From: Podospora pseudocomata
Taxonomy: Eukaryota > Ascomycota > Sordariomycetes > Sordariales > Podosporaceae
Reading direction: 5' to 3'
DNA length: 64,000 bases
Assembly: GCF_035222375.1 (NCBI RefSeq)
Contig: NC_085891.1
Coordinates: forward strand, 3,782,001 to 3,846,000
Positions 34,286 to 44,238 of the stretch are shown one piece after another. The notes beneath the pieces were generated by a model that did no database searches, was not told where the DNA came from, and saw nothing but the letters and a program-made list of their open reading frames with translations. Both the position numbers and the translations under genes were made by a program. Each line of letters begins with the position of its first letter. The stretch's first letter is position 1.

Positions 34286-35987
34286 TCAGAGAAAGAGACC
34301 GACCCAGGCCATCTTGCTGGATACCTCCGACTCGCAATCTGGGACGTTGCATAGAGCCTTGTTCTTGCCCGGCCCGGCGCGGAAGTGGGCAGTCTTGCCC
34401 TTGGCTCTGCCACGTCCTTCGTAGCAACTCTTGCAGTACACCTGGGAAATTAAAAGTCAGCAAAAAGAAGCAAGAGGTGGGAAGGAACAAACGGCGGGCA
34501 TGACTTACGTGTCCACACTCCTTGACAGCCCAGAAGTGGTGCTCTTCATTGTCCTTCTTGTTCCTCGCTCTTTTCTGGGGCGGCATGTCGGCCCTGGACT
34601 CGTCTGGGTCGTACTTGAGCTCCTCCTCACAGCCGGCACAGACAGCCACATCCTCGCTAGCCTCTCCGGTGGCACGGGTGAAGCCTTCCCGGGCAGGCTT
34701 GGGCGGAACATGGGCGGGTTTGGGAGCGGCATGCTCTTGACCGGCACGATGGAGTCCGTAGTTCAAATCGGGGCCATGCGCCCCGAGGGGGTTGTTGGCA
34801 GGACTCCGGCCTAGCGCTGTCACGTCGCGTAGTCCGAGAATGCCGTGAATGCCAAACATGGCAGCCGGCTGCAGTCTGTGTTGGAGTTGGTGCACAAAGT
34901 GGCTGAAAGCGCCAGGGGCTCGGAAGGAGCCACCACCACCGAGATTGTCGTCCTCATCGTCGTTCACCAGGTCAACGAGAGGAGGAGGGGGGCGTGGAAG
35001 GTTGGGCCGGGCTTGGGCGCGGGCGGCATGCTGTCGGCGCGGGGGAGGGGTCGGGTCGTCCATAGTGAGGTCGATGATGTCGGCGGCGCCGGCGTTTCCG
35101 AGAAGGCTACCGTCGCTGCGGTTGAGGGAAGGCGTGCGGTGGTTCAGAGTTTGTCGGCGAGGATTGGGGTTATGGTTTGGACGCGGCTGCCGAACGTCGT
35201 CGTCATCTTGTGTCAAATCGATAACCTCAGCGTTGGCAGCTGGCGTCATGGAGCGGGCCGCCGCCATTGTGCGAGGCCGGCGCACAGGTCTTGCGACTTC
35301 CATCTCAACAAGCTGGTCCAGAAAGGCCACTTCGTCCGAGTTCAGAGAACCAAAACCAAAGCTGGTCTCCCTATTCCCCTGCAGTTGTCCTGCGCGTCGG
35401 ACTTCGGGAACTAACTGGGCGATGGGCGGCAATCGATTAGGCGAGGGTGAGGGCGAAGGCCGCTGATCAACAAAGAGAGAATCCTCACTCGACTCTCGAT
35501 TTGCAGTGCTGTCGTCACTGTGGTCGCTATGGCTTTCGTCCTCGTCGTCGTCGTCGTCGTCGCTATCCCCAACATGCAGCAAGGCCCCCACGTCCAAATC
35601 TTCGTTGTCGAGATAGCTATCGTCGTCGAATCCGTCAAGACCGTCGCTGTCGCTGTCACCAAAAATGTGGTTCATATAATCGTCCTCGTGGTTCAGGTTT
35701 GGCTCGGCGGCGAGGTTGATGCCAAGAACGTGACGCAACTGGTGAAGGTGGTGCAGATGGTGATGCAAGTGGTGGTGTAGCTGATGCTGGAACTCTGCTT
35801 CCTCTTGTTCGGCGTGGTCGTGGTGGTGATGGTGGTGGTTGTGGTGGTCGTGGTGGTGGTCGTGGTGGTCGTCGTTGTCGTAGAAGTCGAGGTCCGCGTC
35901 CAAATCAGAGTCAGAGTCGGATTCGTGGTTGTTGTCGTGGTGGTTGTCAGAAGAGTAGAACCCCAGGTCGGGAGAGCTTCTGTCCAT
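34286..35987 (-). CDS. RING-finger protein with three SUMO-interaction-like motifs (candidate SUMO-targeted ubiquitin ligase)
   Basis: Two exons, 34509-35987 and 34286-34441, 544 residues. The intron (GTAAGT...CAG) falls exactly between the His and the next Cys of the RING. Start at 35987 (MDRSSPDLGF). Residues 16-85 are extreme in His and Asp; 110-170 are acidic. Three short hydrophobic-acidic motifs, VIDLT (255-259), IIDLT (304-308) and LVDLV (337-341), each followed by Asp residues, fit SUMO-interaction motifs. The C-terminus has C450-x2-C453, then a long 37-residue insert, C491-x-H493-x2-C496-x2-C499, and C524-x4-C529, a RING-type zinc-binding pattern with non-standard first and last spacings. 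SIMs plus a C-terminal RING is the layout of Slx8/RNF4-type ligases that act on SUMO-modified nuclear proteins. That role is inferred from layout. Confidence 0.85.
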
Positions 35988-36677
35988 AACGGCTTCAGTG
36001 CACCTTGGCAGGCCAACCAAACAATGACATTCCACGCGCCCCACTCGGTCCTCAATCCTGACGCTGTAGTGTACACTCGGGCTGCCAGAAAAGGGCTCGA
36101 GCTGTTTCTGGAATTCGGTGTATGCGTAAGGGACAATGTCGCCACAAGGCGCGCTGGAGGCTGTTTCTGGTGCGAGCGATGATGAGAGAAAGAGACCTCG
36201 GACATTACGAGGGCCACAAACGCCGCTGCAAAAGGCAAGCAAACAGCGCCAATAGCAACACAATTTGCCCCACTTTTGCCTGCTGCAAAGAGAAATACCC
36301 TCAACCTTCTTTTTTTCTTTTCAGGTATATCCACTGTCTTTTAACACCTTCAACTGTGTTTAACTGTGTTTAAAAGTCTACCAAGTGTCATTTGTGCTAG
36401 TTTCACGGTGCCAGTTACGGAGTATCTTCCAGGTTGTCCACAACCAGCATGCCTGCCAAGTACCAGTGCCTAAAGTGAATATTATCAGCAGCACACATCA
36501 ACAGACACGGTCACTTTCAAGGCAACAGGCAGCTACAGTGCAGAGAGTAAAAAAATAAAATAAAAAAGAGAAAAGAAACCCATTGCTGGTTTTTCAGGCG
36601 CCACCGAAAAGCAAAACTAAACAAATATCTGCACTATATTACAAGCTCACAGATTCTCCAATGTTCACCCTTCTCCT
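35988..36677. other. Intergenic region between SIM/RING gene and Prp19
   Basis: 690 bases, the promoter side of the SIM/RING gene and the 3' side of Prp19. The frame of the RING gene stays open upstream to 36263, but the extra residues are not acidic or His-rich and look untranslated. Short A-rich tract at about 36545-36575. Confidence 0.5.
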
Positions 36678-38350
36678 CTATGCACTCTCCTTGAGCACCG
36701 AGACCACACCCTCCTTGTTGACCGTCACCAGAGACTTCGCATCTGCTCCCCAGCGGATAGCCGTGCCTGGTACGCTCGTCCTGAGTGGCTCGGACCACGC
36801 CTTGGCCTTCTTCAGATACATTTGCACCGTGACGCCAGTGGACCCAACTGTCGCGAGGTACTGCCCAGTGCGGTCCCACGCAAGAGACTGCGCATCGCCC
36901 GTCTGGAGCTCCTTGGCCTTGGCCGCATCACCCTCTTTCCGCAGGTCGAAAATGGTGACCGTCTGCTGGCCCTTGCCCGTTGCCGCAAACCAGTACCCAT
37001 TCTCGGAGAACACCAGCGCCTGGACAGGAGCCCCAAGGTGAAAGTTGACAACCTTGACGCCATCCTTGGTCCGGAAGACATTAATGTCTCCCGCCTGTGT
37101 GCCAGCAGCAAGAAAGTGGCCGTCGGGGTGGAAGGCACAGGATGTCAGAGCTGGTGAATTGGTCAACAACTTTTGTTTTGGTATATAGCGAATGGGGGGG
37201 AAACATACCAGCATCCGTGTAGCCTCGAGACACCTGTTGCAGTGTCTCAAGATCGTAAAAGACAAAGCTCTTGTCAACGCCAACCGAGGCCAGGATACGG
37301 CCACCGGGGTGCACAGTGAGACCAGTGACTGCACCGGCGTGTACGTGGAATGAAGCAACCTCGCTGCCGCTGTCCAACACCTTGACCGAGCCCTTGGAGG
37401 TACCCAGGATAACCTTGCTTCCCGTCCACACCGTACATGTTACCGGCTCACCGATATCCAGCGAGCGCTCCACTGTGTTGCCCTGAATGGAATAGATATC
37501 GGCCTTGCCATCCAACCCGCCAATGACAGCATACTCGGATTCGACATCGAGGGAGGAGGCTTGCGAGACGGAGAGATCGGTGTGCCCAGTTTGCTGGAAG
37601 GCTGAGACTTCGTCTGGGGTGGCCCAATTCTCTGGGGCGGGTCGCTTCTCGCGCCGGCGTTGTGTTAACCTGCAAAAGAATAGTCAGCACCATGTCATCG
37701 CTACTCCTTTCGCCCAGAGCTTGGTGTCCACGTACTGTTGTTGCACCTCATTGACATGTTCCACCAGTCCTTCTGGGAGACCCTCGTTGTCCACCGCCAT
37801 AGCATCGCCATTGGAAGCACCGCCAGCCGAAGGCGCAACGGTGATCTTGGAAAGAGCATCCCGGGCCTCATCCCGCTCCTTGGTCAGCCGCGCAATCACG
37901 CGCACGGCGGCATCGTGTTGGTACAGGGCCGTCGCAAGCTCTTCTCTTGTTCTAGACAGCTGCTCCCTTGTGTTGTATGCTTCCAATACCAACGCGTCCC
38001 ACTCATCCTGAAAGGCCTTCAACAGCGACGGCAGAGAGGTGAAATTCGGAGGACGAGGTCGGACGACGCGGCTGGTCTTGACATCGAGGAGGTCTTCGGG
38101 GTCGAGCTCTTCTTCGGTGCCTGGTTCTTTTCCGTTTTCTTGAATGTACTTGAGAATTAGGCGCTTCTCAAAGACAGTGCCTGGTCATCGGAAGGTTGGT
38201 TAGCTTGCGACCTCTCGAGCTGCGACTGCGGCAGACTGACCTGTCTTTCTCGAAACAACAGGCTCCTCGGGAACCTCGCCAGACACTGCGTCAGATTAGC
38301 GAATGATCGATCCCAGAGTTTTCCGGTATCGACTTACGTGCGCAAAGCAT
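36678..38350 (-). CDS. PRP19: Pre-mRNA-processing factor 19 (U-box ubiquitin ligase of the spliceosome)
   Basis: Five exons, 38338-38350, 38241-38285, 37736-38180, 37209-37669 and 36678-37150, total 1437 bases, 478 residues. Exon 1 is only 13 bases (MLCA plus one base) and exon 2 only 45; together they rebuild the conserved start MLCALSGEVPEEPVVSRKTG of the U-box. Residues 1-70 are the U-box, about 70-145 a coiled-coil tetramerisation region (LLKAFQDEWDALVLEAYNTR), and about 190-478 a seven-bladed WD40 domain with repeats such as VTGLTVHPGGRILASVGVDK. The protein is the core of the nuclear Prp19 complex that activates the spliceosome, and it also acts in DNA-damage signalling. Length and order match other fungal Prp19 proteins. 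Confidence 0.95.
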
Positions 38351-38703
38351 TTTTGGATATCTGCTGGTGTTCTCTGTAAAAATTGGATTTTTTTGGCCAT
38401 AGGTCAACTGCGGTCAGCCTGGGACTGTGAGGCTACCAAAAGTGAACGCGACCCGCGCGCACAGTCGCACTCGTGTGGGGCGTCTTGGCGCAATGTCATT
38501 CATAATTCAAACACTGTGGACATCTTGCATAACTTGCCTGTTGAATACATAATTATCTTATCGATAAGCCCTTCAACATCGTTATTGCTCTTTGTCACAA
38601 CCAAAGCGTTGTTCAACTGATTCATTTCTTTCTGCTTTGTACCTAAGTACGTACTCTCTTTCACCTTCTCATTGTTTTCCCTCAGGATGGAACACACATT
38701 GAT
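38351..38703. other. Intergenic region, 353 bases
   Basis: Promoter side of Prp19 and 3' side of the PhzF-like gene. Nothing beyond A/T-rich sequence near 38520-38690 is visible. Confidence 0.5.
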
Positions 38704-39651
38704 TCATACAGCAACACTGCCCCTCATCACCAACACCGCTGTCCCTCCCAAGTGGATTTCCTTGACCTTCCCCTCCTCAGTGACACTCGTTTCAACCACA
38801 ATCTCACTGCTTCTGCCCATTTCAACACCCTGCGTAATCTCATATCTTGCCCCCTTCTTTTCCGTCAAGGTCAGATACGCGCCCAATGTACACCCTGCGC
38901 TTCCCGTGGCCGGGTCCTCAAAGCCCAGCTCCACCATTCTGGTTTGAACCTTTGTCTTCGACCCCTCGTCGGTATAGACATAATAGTACCTACCGACAAA
39001 GCTCTTTTCCCACTCTCCCTTGTCCAGAAAGTTGGGGATCTTGTCAAATTGAAGGCGAGGCGAGTCTGTCACTTTGGCCAGAAGCTCTAAGGAAGGGAGG
39101 TTGACGAGAATGAAGGTCATTCCTCTGACAATGCTCACCACTGTTCCCAAGAGCTCAGCTTGCCGGATCTGATCGTGAGGAGATAAGCCAGCTGTGATGA
39201 TGTCTGATGACTCGGACTTTTCGAGGAGGCTGGAGAGAGTGGACGAGTGGACATGCACCGCGTGGGGAATCTCAGCCTTAACGTTTTGGCTTCCTTCGAC
39301 GTTGATGGGAATAGGTCCGGCATTTGTCAACAAGGTGTTGACGTGTCCCCAGCCCAGGTGGTGAAGGACTAGGTAAGCAGTGCCAATGGTTGGGTGCCCC
39401 GCAAAAGGGAGCTCCTCTTCGATCGTGAAGATGTTGACCTCGAGTGTGGTGGCTTCCGGTTTGACATTGTATTCGGCATGTAGAAAGACTGTTTCGGACA
39501 GGTTGAACTCGCGGGCTATGCGCTGCTTGATCTCTTGAGTCACCAACGAGCGTTGAGAAGGTGGGACGAAGACAACCGCCAGGGGGTTTCCCTCATAGCG
39601 ATTTGTTGTGAAGACATCGACAGTGACAAAGTCAAGGCTGAGGGGGGCCAT
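38704..39651 (-). CDS. PhzF-family isomerase-like protein
   Basis: A single exon, 315 residues. It has the two-lobed diaminopimelate-epimerase-like fold of the PhzF family, with LDFVTVDVFTTNRYEGNPLAVV at the start, NLSETVF carrying the family's catalytic Glu (residue 53), LPFAGHPTIGTAY (residues 82-94), and EDPATGSAGCTLGAYL in the C-terminal lobe. Family members isomerise small acids (PhzF itself acts in phenazine synthesis), but most fungal copies have no known substrate and there are no phenazine genes nearby. Length agrees with the family (about 280-320). Divergent from the J-like gene. Confidence 0.93.
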   Translation of the reverse strand: MAPLSLDFVTVDVFTTNRYEGNPLAVVFVPPSQRSLVTQEIKQRIAREFNLSETVFLHAEYNVKPEATTLEVNIFTIEEELPFAGHPTIGTAYLVLHHLGWGHVNTLLTNAGPIPINVEGSQNVKAEIPHAVHVHSSTLSSLLEKSESSDIITAGLSPHDQIRQAELLGTVVSIVRGMTFILVNLPSLELLAKVTDSPRLQFDKIPNFLDKGEWEKSFVGRYYYVYTDEGSKTKVQTRMVELGFEDPATGSAGCTLGAYLTLTEKKGARYEITQGVEMGRSSEIVVETSVTEEGKVKEIHLGGTAVLVMRGSVAV

Positions 39652-40336
39652 TTTGATCTTCTGTTTTGGGATGCTACCTTGGCTGGTTTAGATGACGGCT
39701 CGACTCTTTGGTGTCGAGACAGGTATATATGTCATTGTCAGGTCTCGATGTGATGAAATTGAGTCACAGAAGCGGGGAAGTGGGGTGAGTAACCATGACG
39801 AACTCAAAGGGCGCAGTTGACACTCCCAGAGATGTTTTGCCATAGTTGCTGATTTGGTAAGACACGATATGCTCGATGTCCCTACCAACCACATCGGCGG
39901 TTTCCGCCGCTCCCATAACCATCGCCGCTGACCACGCATCTAGAAACTTCAGTCTTGCAAGCATATCCAACTAATAGTCAAACGGCATCTATTAGCGTTT
40001 TGGGTCTTCACACACCAAGCAGCAGCTGGTCCTTGTTCATACAACTTTCAAGATCAATGTTTACAATAGTATTGTTGTCGACAAGGACACATTGAACAAC
40101 AGGGGTATCGTGAACACTATCCGTTTATGCTGACAAAGGCTTGACAGAACTGAGGCATTGTTCAGATAGACTCGACAAAGGAGACTAGTTTTATATAAGA
40201 AAGGTCAGGTTCACAGTCTTCCTACGCGTTTTCCCCCATCATCAGCAGTCTTCATCATCTATCTGCATCATCCACAACAAACAACAACCACACCGCATTA
40301 CATACACTCAAGAGGCAGGCCTCTCATCTACACAAA
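39652..40336. promoter_or_regulatory. Divergent intergenic region, PhzF-like gene and J-like gene
   Basis: 685 bases. A tatatat stretch near 39723-39730 lies about 75 bases before the PhzF-like ATG. A TATATAAG sits about 140 bases before the J-like ATG (listed separately). No coding frame is supported. Confidence 0.5.
40191..40199 (+). promoter_or_regulatory. Probable TATA box of the J-like gene
   Basis: TTATATAAG in a non-coding setting about 140 bases upstream of the ATG at 40337, with a CA-rich leader between. Position and sequence fit a TATA element, but no transcript start is visible. Confidence 0.4.
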
Positions 40337-41513
40337 ATGTATACCGCAGGTGTTATTTATGCCGTCCTCCTGATGGCTCTGCCATTAGTAGACTTTGCAA
40401 TCGCCCATTCAAGTCCTTACTCAATCCTTGATGTGACCGCTTCTGCTTCTCAGGCTCAGATTGATGGTGCCTATGAGGACCTGCTACAAACCTTGCAAGA
40501 TCAAAACGAAAAGGGACTGTGGTCGGGAGAAGGCGACCAGGAGCTGCTTGCCAAAAAGATTGCCGAGATTCAGAACGCCCACTTTACACTCACTGATTCT
40601 TTGGAGAGATGCTTTTGGCACCGCGACACTGGTGTTCGAGATTGGTATGGTCGACCCTTTCTTTGCTGGGACGAGATGGTCAAAGACAAGCTCGAGGCGT
40701 TGAGGGATGCTATTGCCCAGGACGACTTCTCGAAGCTGACCTGGCGGCCTCGCTCTTCCAGATACTCTATGCTTCCGGCCGCAAAGCCAGACCAAGAGCC
40801 GGCCCAAGTTACTGACAGCTCATCCACGCAGGAGCCTCTTGGGACTACAACAGAGACGCCCGAACACAAAGCTAGCAAGGTCGGTGTTGTCATGGAGCCA
40901 GCTGCCAAGGTTACTCCCGAATCTATCACCACCAAGGCTGCTGACGAAGTGGCCAGGGCCTGGTCAACTATCAGCGCCGTGCTAAGTTACCCTTTCACCG
41001 TTGTCATTCCTCAGCTCGGGACCTGGTTCGCCGCTGCCAAGCCCATAGTTGTCTCTTACTCCGAGATGGCTCTGGCTCAGGCCAAGACCTGGTTGGCTAT
41101 CCTCTGGGCCTTTGTCTGGCTCGTCGCCACCACCGTCTGGTCCTACCTCACCACCTCCTTCAAGCTCGCTCGGAAATACCTCGGGCCTCTGGCACCCTCA
41201 TCTTCATCGGAATCTATCCCCGCAGACGCCGCCCCCCAGCCTACCATCAGATCCAATGCCGGCTTCAACGCCGACATTATCAGGTCTCTGGATGGTGGGC
41301 AGGAGACGGTCCTGACCAAACTCACCTCTCTCGCCCCCATCCCTGACAGCACTGCTACGGTCTTGTTGGCGAGCACTACTAACCCGCTGCGTTACCAGTC
41401 TCAGTTTGGTTCGGCGACTGCCCGGAAGGTGAGCACTGTTACTACCAAACCTTCTTACTAACTTTTTTGTGGCTCAGCTGTTGGATAATAGTACTTCCAA
41501 ACTGGAAGAATGA
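40337..41513 (+). CDS. Degenerate J-domain-like secretory/membrane protein
   Basis: Exon 1 is 40337-41428 and a likely exon 2 is 41478-41513, giving 375 residues. The unspliced frame stops at 41461 and would give 374. The first 23 residues are a signal peptide or anchor. SSPYSILDVTASASQAQIDG follows, matching the start of a J domain, but the His-Pro-Asp tripeptide that activates Hsp70 is missing. The helix II/III region ends in AEIQNAHFTLTD. A Pro/Thr/Ser-rich stretch follows, then hydrophobic segments at about 213-235 and 250-275. The 49-base terminal intron has GTGAGC, an ideal ACTAAC and CTCAG, so I favour the spliced end (LLDNSTSKLEE). Probably endoplasmic reticulum. Chaperone activity through Hsp70 is unlikely without the tripeptide. 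Confidence 0.78.
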
Positions 41514-41644
41514 TTGGGTCGGTAATCAGGTAAATAGAGTAATTTTTGCTACTCTCTAATAGAAACATATCTCAACCCCCTTGCAAAATTCCCCTCGCCC
41601 GAGAAATTTCCCTCTCCCTTCTGTCCGTGAGTGAGAAAAAGTGA

Positions 41645-43138
41645 TCAGACATAGATATAGCACATCTCCCCTCCCAACCCACCCAGCTGATCGTTCATCT
41701 CCTCCAACCTCACCCCCGGCGCCGTCCACCCCAGGTCGATGACCGAGTCGAGTGCATTCTTCGGCTGGGTGGTCTGTCGTCTCCCGTGGTTGTGGCCACC
41801 AGGCATGGCCTGCCCGGGCACGGCGTTGATTCTGTTTTCGGGGTCGTTCATCTGCCAGATCCACCAGATGCGGTCCAGCGCGCCGTGGTGGAAGTAGAAG
41901 AGGGGGTCGCCTGGTGAGCAGTAAAAGTCCTTCAGCATATGTTAGCGCCGAAATAAAAAGGTGGCGAAGGTTAGGAGAACATACACCCCCGGGATCACCG
42001 CCAATCAGGTAATGTCCCGCGTTGTGAAGACCCCATGGATTGGGGTCACCCTTGAGCTGGGGTTGGCCGAGGTACCTGTTGTAGAAGCTGTCGACGTCGT
42101 TGTGCTGGGTGATCAAGTGGTAGGTGTAGTTTGCTTTTGCGCCGGCGACGCTGAACCGATTGACATCACGGCGGAGACAGCGGGGGTTGGAGCCGAGGCC
42201 GTCGCGCTGGGGGTTGGGGGGGATGTCCCGGACGACGGAGCCCTTGGGGCCGAGGGAGACTACCATGCTTCGTTACTGTCAGCGGTGTATCAAAATAGGG
42301 TTAGCTAGAAGGGAAACATACTCCTTGAAGGGTCCAGTAGTCACGCAGCCGCCGCCTTGATCAGCAGGAATGCGATCGTATGGACGGGGAAACGGTTGAG
42401 GGATGCCGTTGTAGGGCGCGAGCTCGCCGTTGCCGGACATGCTGGCTGGTGACCCGTCAAAGAGGAGAGAGTTCAAGGGGTCGGCGACGTAGCGGTCGTA
42501 GTTCATGTACTTTCCTCATGTCAGCAACTGGTCATCAGGGCTAGGTAGTAGGACTAATGCACACCGGCTGGTATCCTGTATACCCACACTCCTCTCTCAA
42601 GGCCTTCTCGTACACGTAGATGAAGTACCGATGGGCAGCAAAGAGATTCGTTGGGCCGTGAAGCTCTCCCGCCTGCGTCATGTGTGTGGCAACAAAGTCG
42701 TCGAAGCGGCTGAGTGAGCCAGGAACCTTGTTTTTGGGTGCCCGGGGAGACTTCTTCTGGAGGCAGAGGACAGCCCGGACGTATTCTTGACGGGCTTCGA
42801 CCGTCATATCGCTCCTGCAACGCTGGTTAGCTAACAGCTTGACAGGCGGTCAGGAGGCAGAAAACATACCACTCTTGTCTGACGGCGGCATTCTCGAGCG
42901 TGCAGTTTGTGGCTTTGCCCGCTTTGTGCTGCTTGTCCAGCCAGGCTTGGACCTTGGGCATGGTCTCATCCTGGAGTTTGTCGACTACGTCGAGGGGAAA
43001 GGCAGGATTGCGCTTCCTATTGAGAGAGTGTGTTAGGCTCGACATATGAAGTGGAAGAGGTGGTGCTTACGTCTTGTATTCCCACCCCCATGCCCCCACG
43101 AGCAATGACAATTGCACAACACCTTGAATACCTTTCAT
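41645..43138 (-). CDS. Tyrosinase-type copper oxidase, secreted
   Basis: Six exons, 43071-43138, 42870-43016, 42565-42814, 42322-42509, 41985-42267 and 41645-41929, total 1221 bases, 406 residues. The first 20 or so residues (MKGIQGVVQLSLLVGAWGW) form a signal peptide, so secretion is likely. Copper site A uses H116 (ATHM), H124 (LHGP) and H133 (AHRYF). Copper site B uses H299 and H303 (HNAGH) and H327 in HHGALD. PGDPLFYFHHGALDRIWWIW is the classic second-site block. Exons 3-4 join at GYQP|YMNYDRY and exons 5-6 at DPGG|DFYCSPGDP, both conserved in fungal tyrosinases. These oxidise phenols to quinones; the lack of a long C-terminal extension resembles short secreted tyrosinases and catechol oxidases. 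Substrate unknown. Confidence 0.93.
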
Positions 43139-44150
43139 GTCGATGTTGCTTTGGTCAACAATTCTGAGAGGTATGGCTCGTGGTTGTCTCAACAAGGAAA
43201 CAAAAGGTAAAAAGCAGAGCAGTTCAGCTTTTATTTCCCTTATTTCATGTCCATGTGTACCTCCACCGTCTTGACCCTCTATTGCCTACCTCCCATCTCA
43301 CCCTCCGAATCCCCAATATCGACCCTGCCGAGGAGAGTTGCCGGACGCCGGCGTCGTCATGTCCAATATCGGCCGGATCCTATGACTTGCGCGCCTAGTT
43401 GATTACGATGCCTTCCGATAGAGAGCCAAGAGGTTGGGATAGCAGGCCATCTATCTGCCGCCAACTAGAAGAGGAATGATTATCTGAAATTCTTCTCACA
43501 TGTGCGAACGTGCATGTCTTGGGCTACTTCTCACGTCTCATCTTTTCTTGCTCGCACTCATCCACGCCCCTAATATCTATCACACCAATGACAGTCATCT
43601 GCTGAGGATACCATCTATTTTGTGCCCAAAATCCAATGTATAAATCTCGAGAAATGTAACTTGCTTCTGAAAACATGCTCCGTGCAGGATCTTGTAATAC
43701 AATGATAGCAGGCGTGTACCTATCATCTTGAACAAAACACAATGATTGGATTACTGGGTAAATACCTGGGTGGATGGGCGAAGGTCGATCTGGACGAGTT
43801 GAAACTGGGCCTAATTGAGCCGGGTGCCAGAAAGAGGGCAAAATAAATAGAGGTGAGCTGTATAACGCGCTTATGATAAAGGAGGTACACGCCCACACAC
43901 CCACCCCGCGTTTGGTGGTATCCAGATCGCGGCAGATGTCTTCTCCTGCTCGGTTCCCGAGGAGGCTCGCATCCAGCGTGCCGTCTCGGTTTTTTCGGAT
44001 GACGGAGGTAGGTCGAAGGTATTGTTCTGTCTTTGCCATCGCCATAAAGACAGGACAAACATCCAACCCCAACCCTGGTGTAACGAGTCATGGCACCAAA
44101 AAAATATTTCCCCTCACCAAGGGTGGTGACGAAAACAGCAAATATTTGAG
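43139..44150. other. Intergenic region between tyrosinase and tRNA-Tyr genes
   Basis: 1.0 kb. Upstream of the tyrosinase on the minus strand. A 182-codon minus-strand frame (43524-44072) has no recognised family or splice partners, and I do not call it. The 44101-44160 part carries the 3' flank of the tRNA. Confidence 0.5.
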
Positions 44151-44238
44151 TCCCCTCGACCGGAATCGAGCCGGTGACCTTTCGGTATCAATAAATTCCT
44201 TTACAGCCGAACGTGATAGCCAACTACACCACAAGGGG
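44151..44238 (-). tRNA. tRNA-Tyr (anticodon GTA) with a 14-base intron
   Basis: The minus strand folds as a tRNA. The acceptor stem CCCCTTG pairs with CGAGGGG, followed by discriminator A. The D arm has GG in its loop. The anticodon stem TTCGG pairs with CCGAA, enclosing 21 bases, that is a seven-base loop CTGTAA..A plus a 14-base intron just after the anticodon. The T stem ACCGG pairs with CCGGT. Introns are a constant feature of eukaryotic tRNA-Tyr(GTA), and the C1-G72 pair with A73 is the eukaryotic tyrosine identity set, which supports the call. A T-run (TTTT) lies about 18 bases downstream, as expected for polymerase III termination. The T loop starts with C rather than the usual T at position 54. 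Confidence 0.82.

Noticed and set aside
43524-44072. 182-codon minus-strand frame upstream of the tyrosinase
   Set aside because: No family, no conserved blocks, and a competing frame on the other strand across the tRNA flank.
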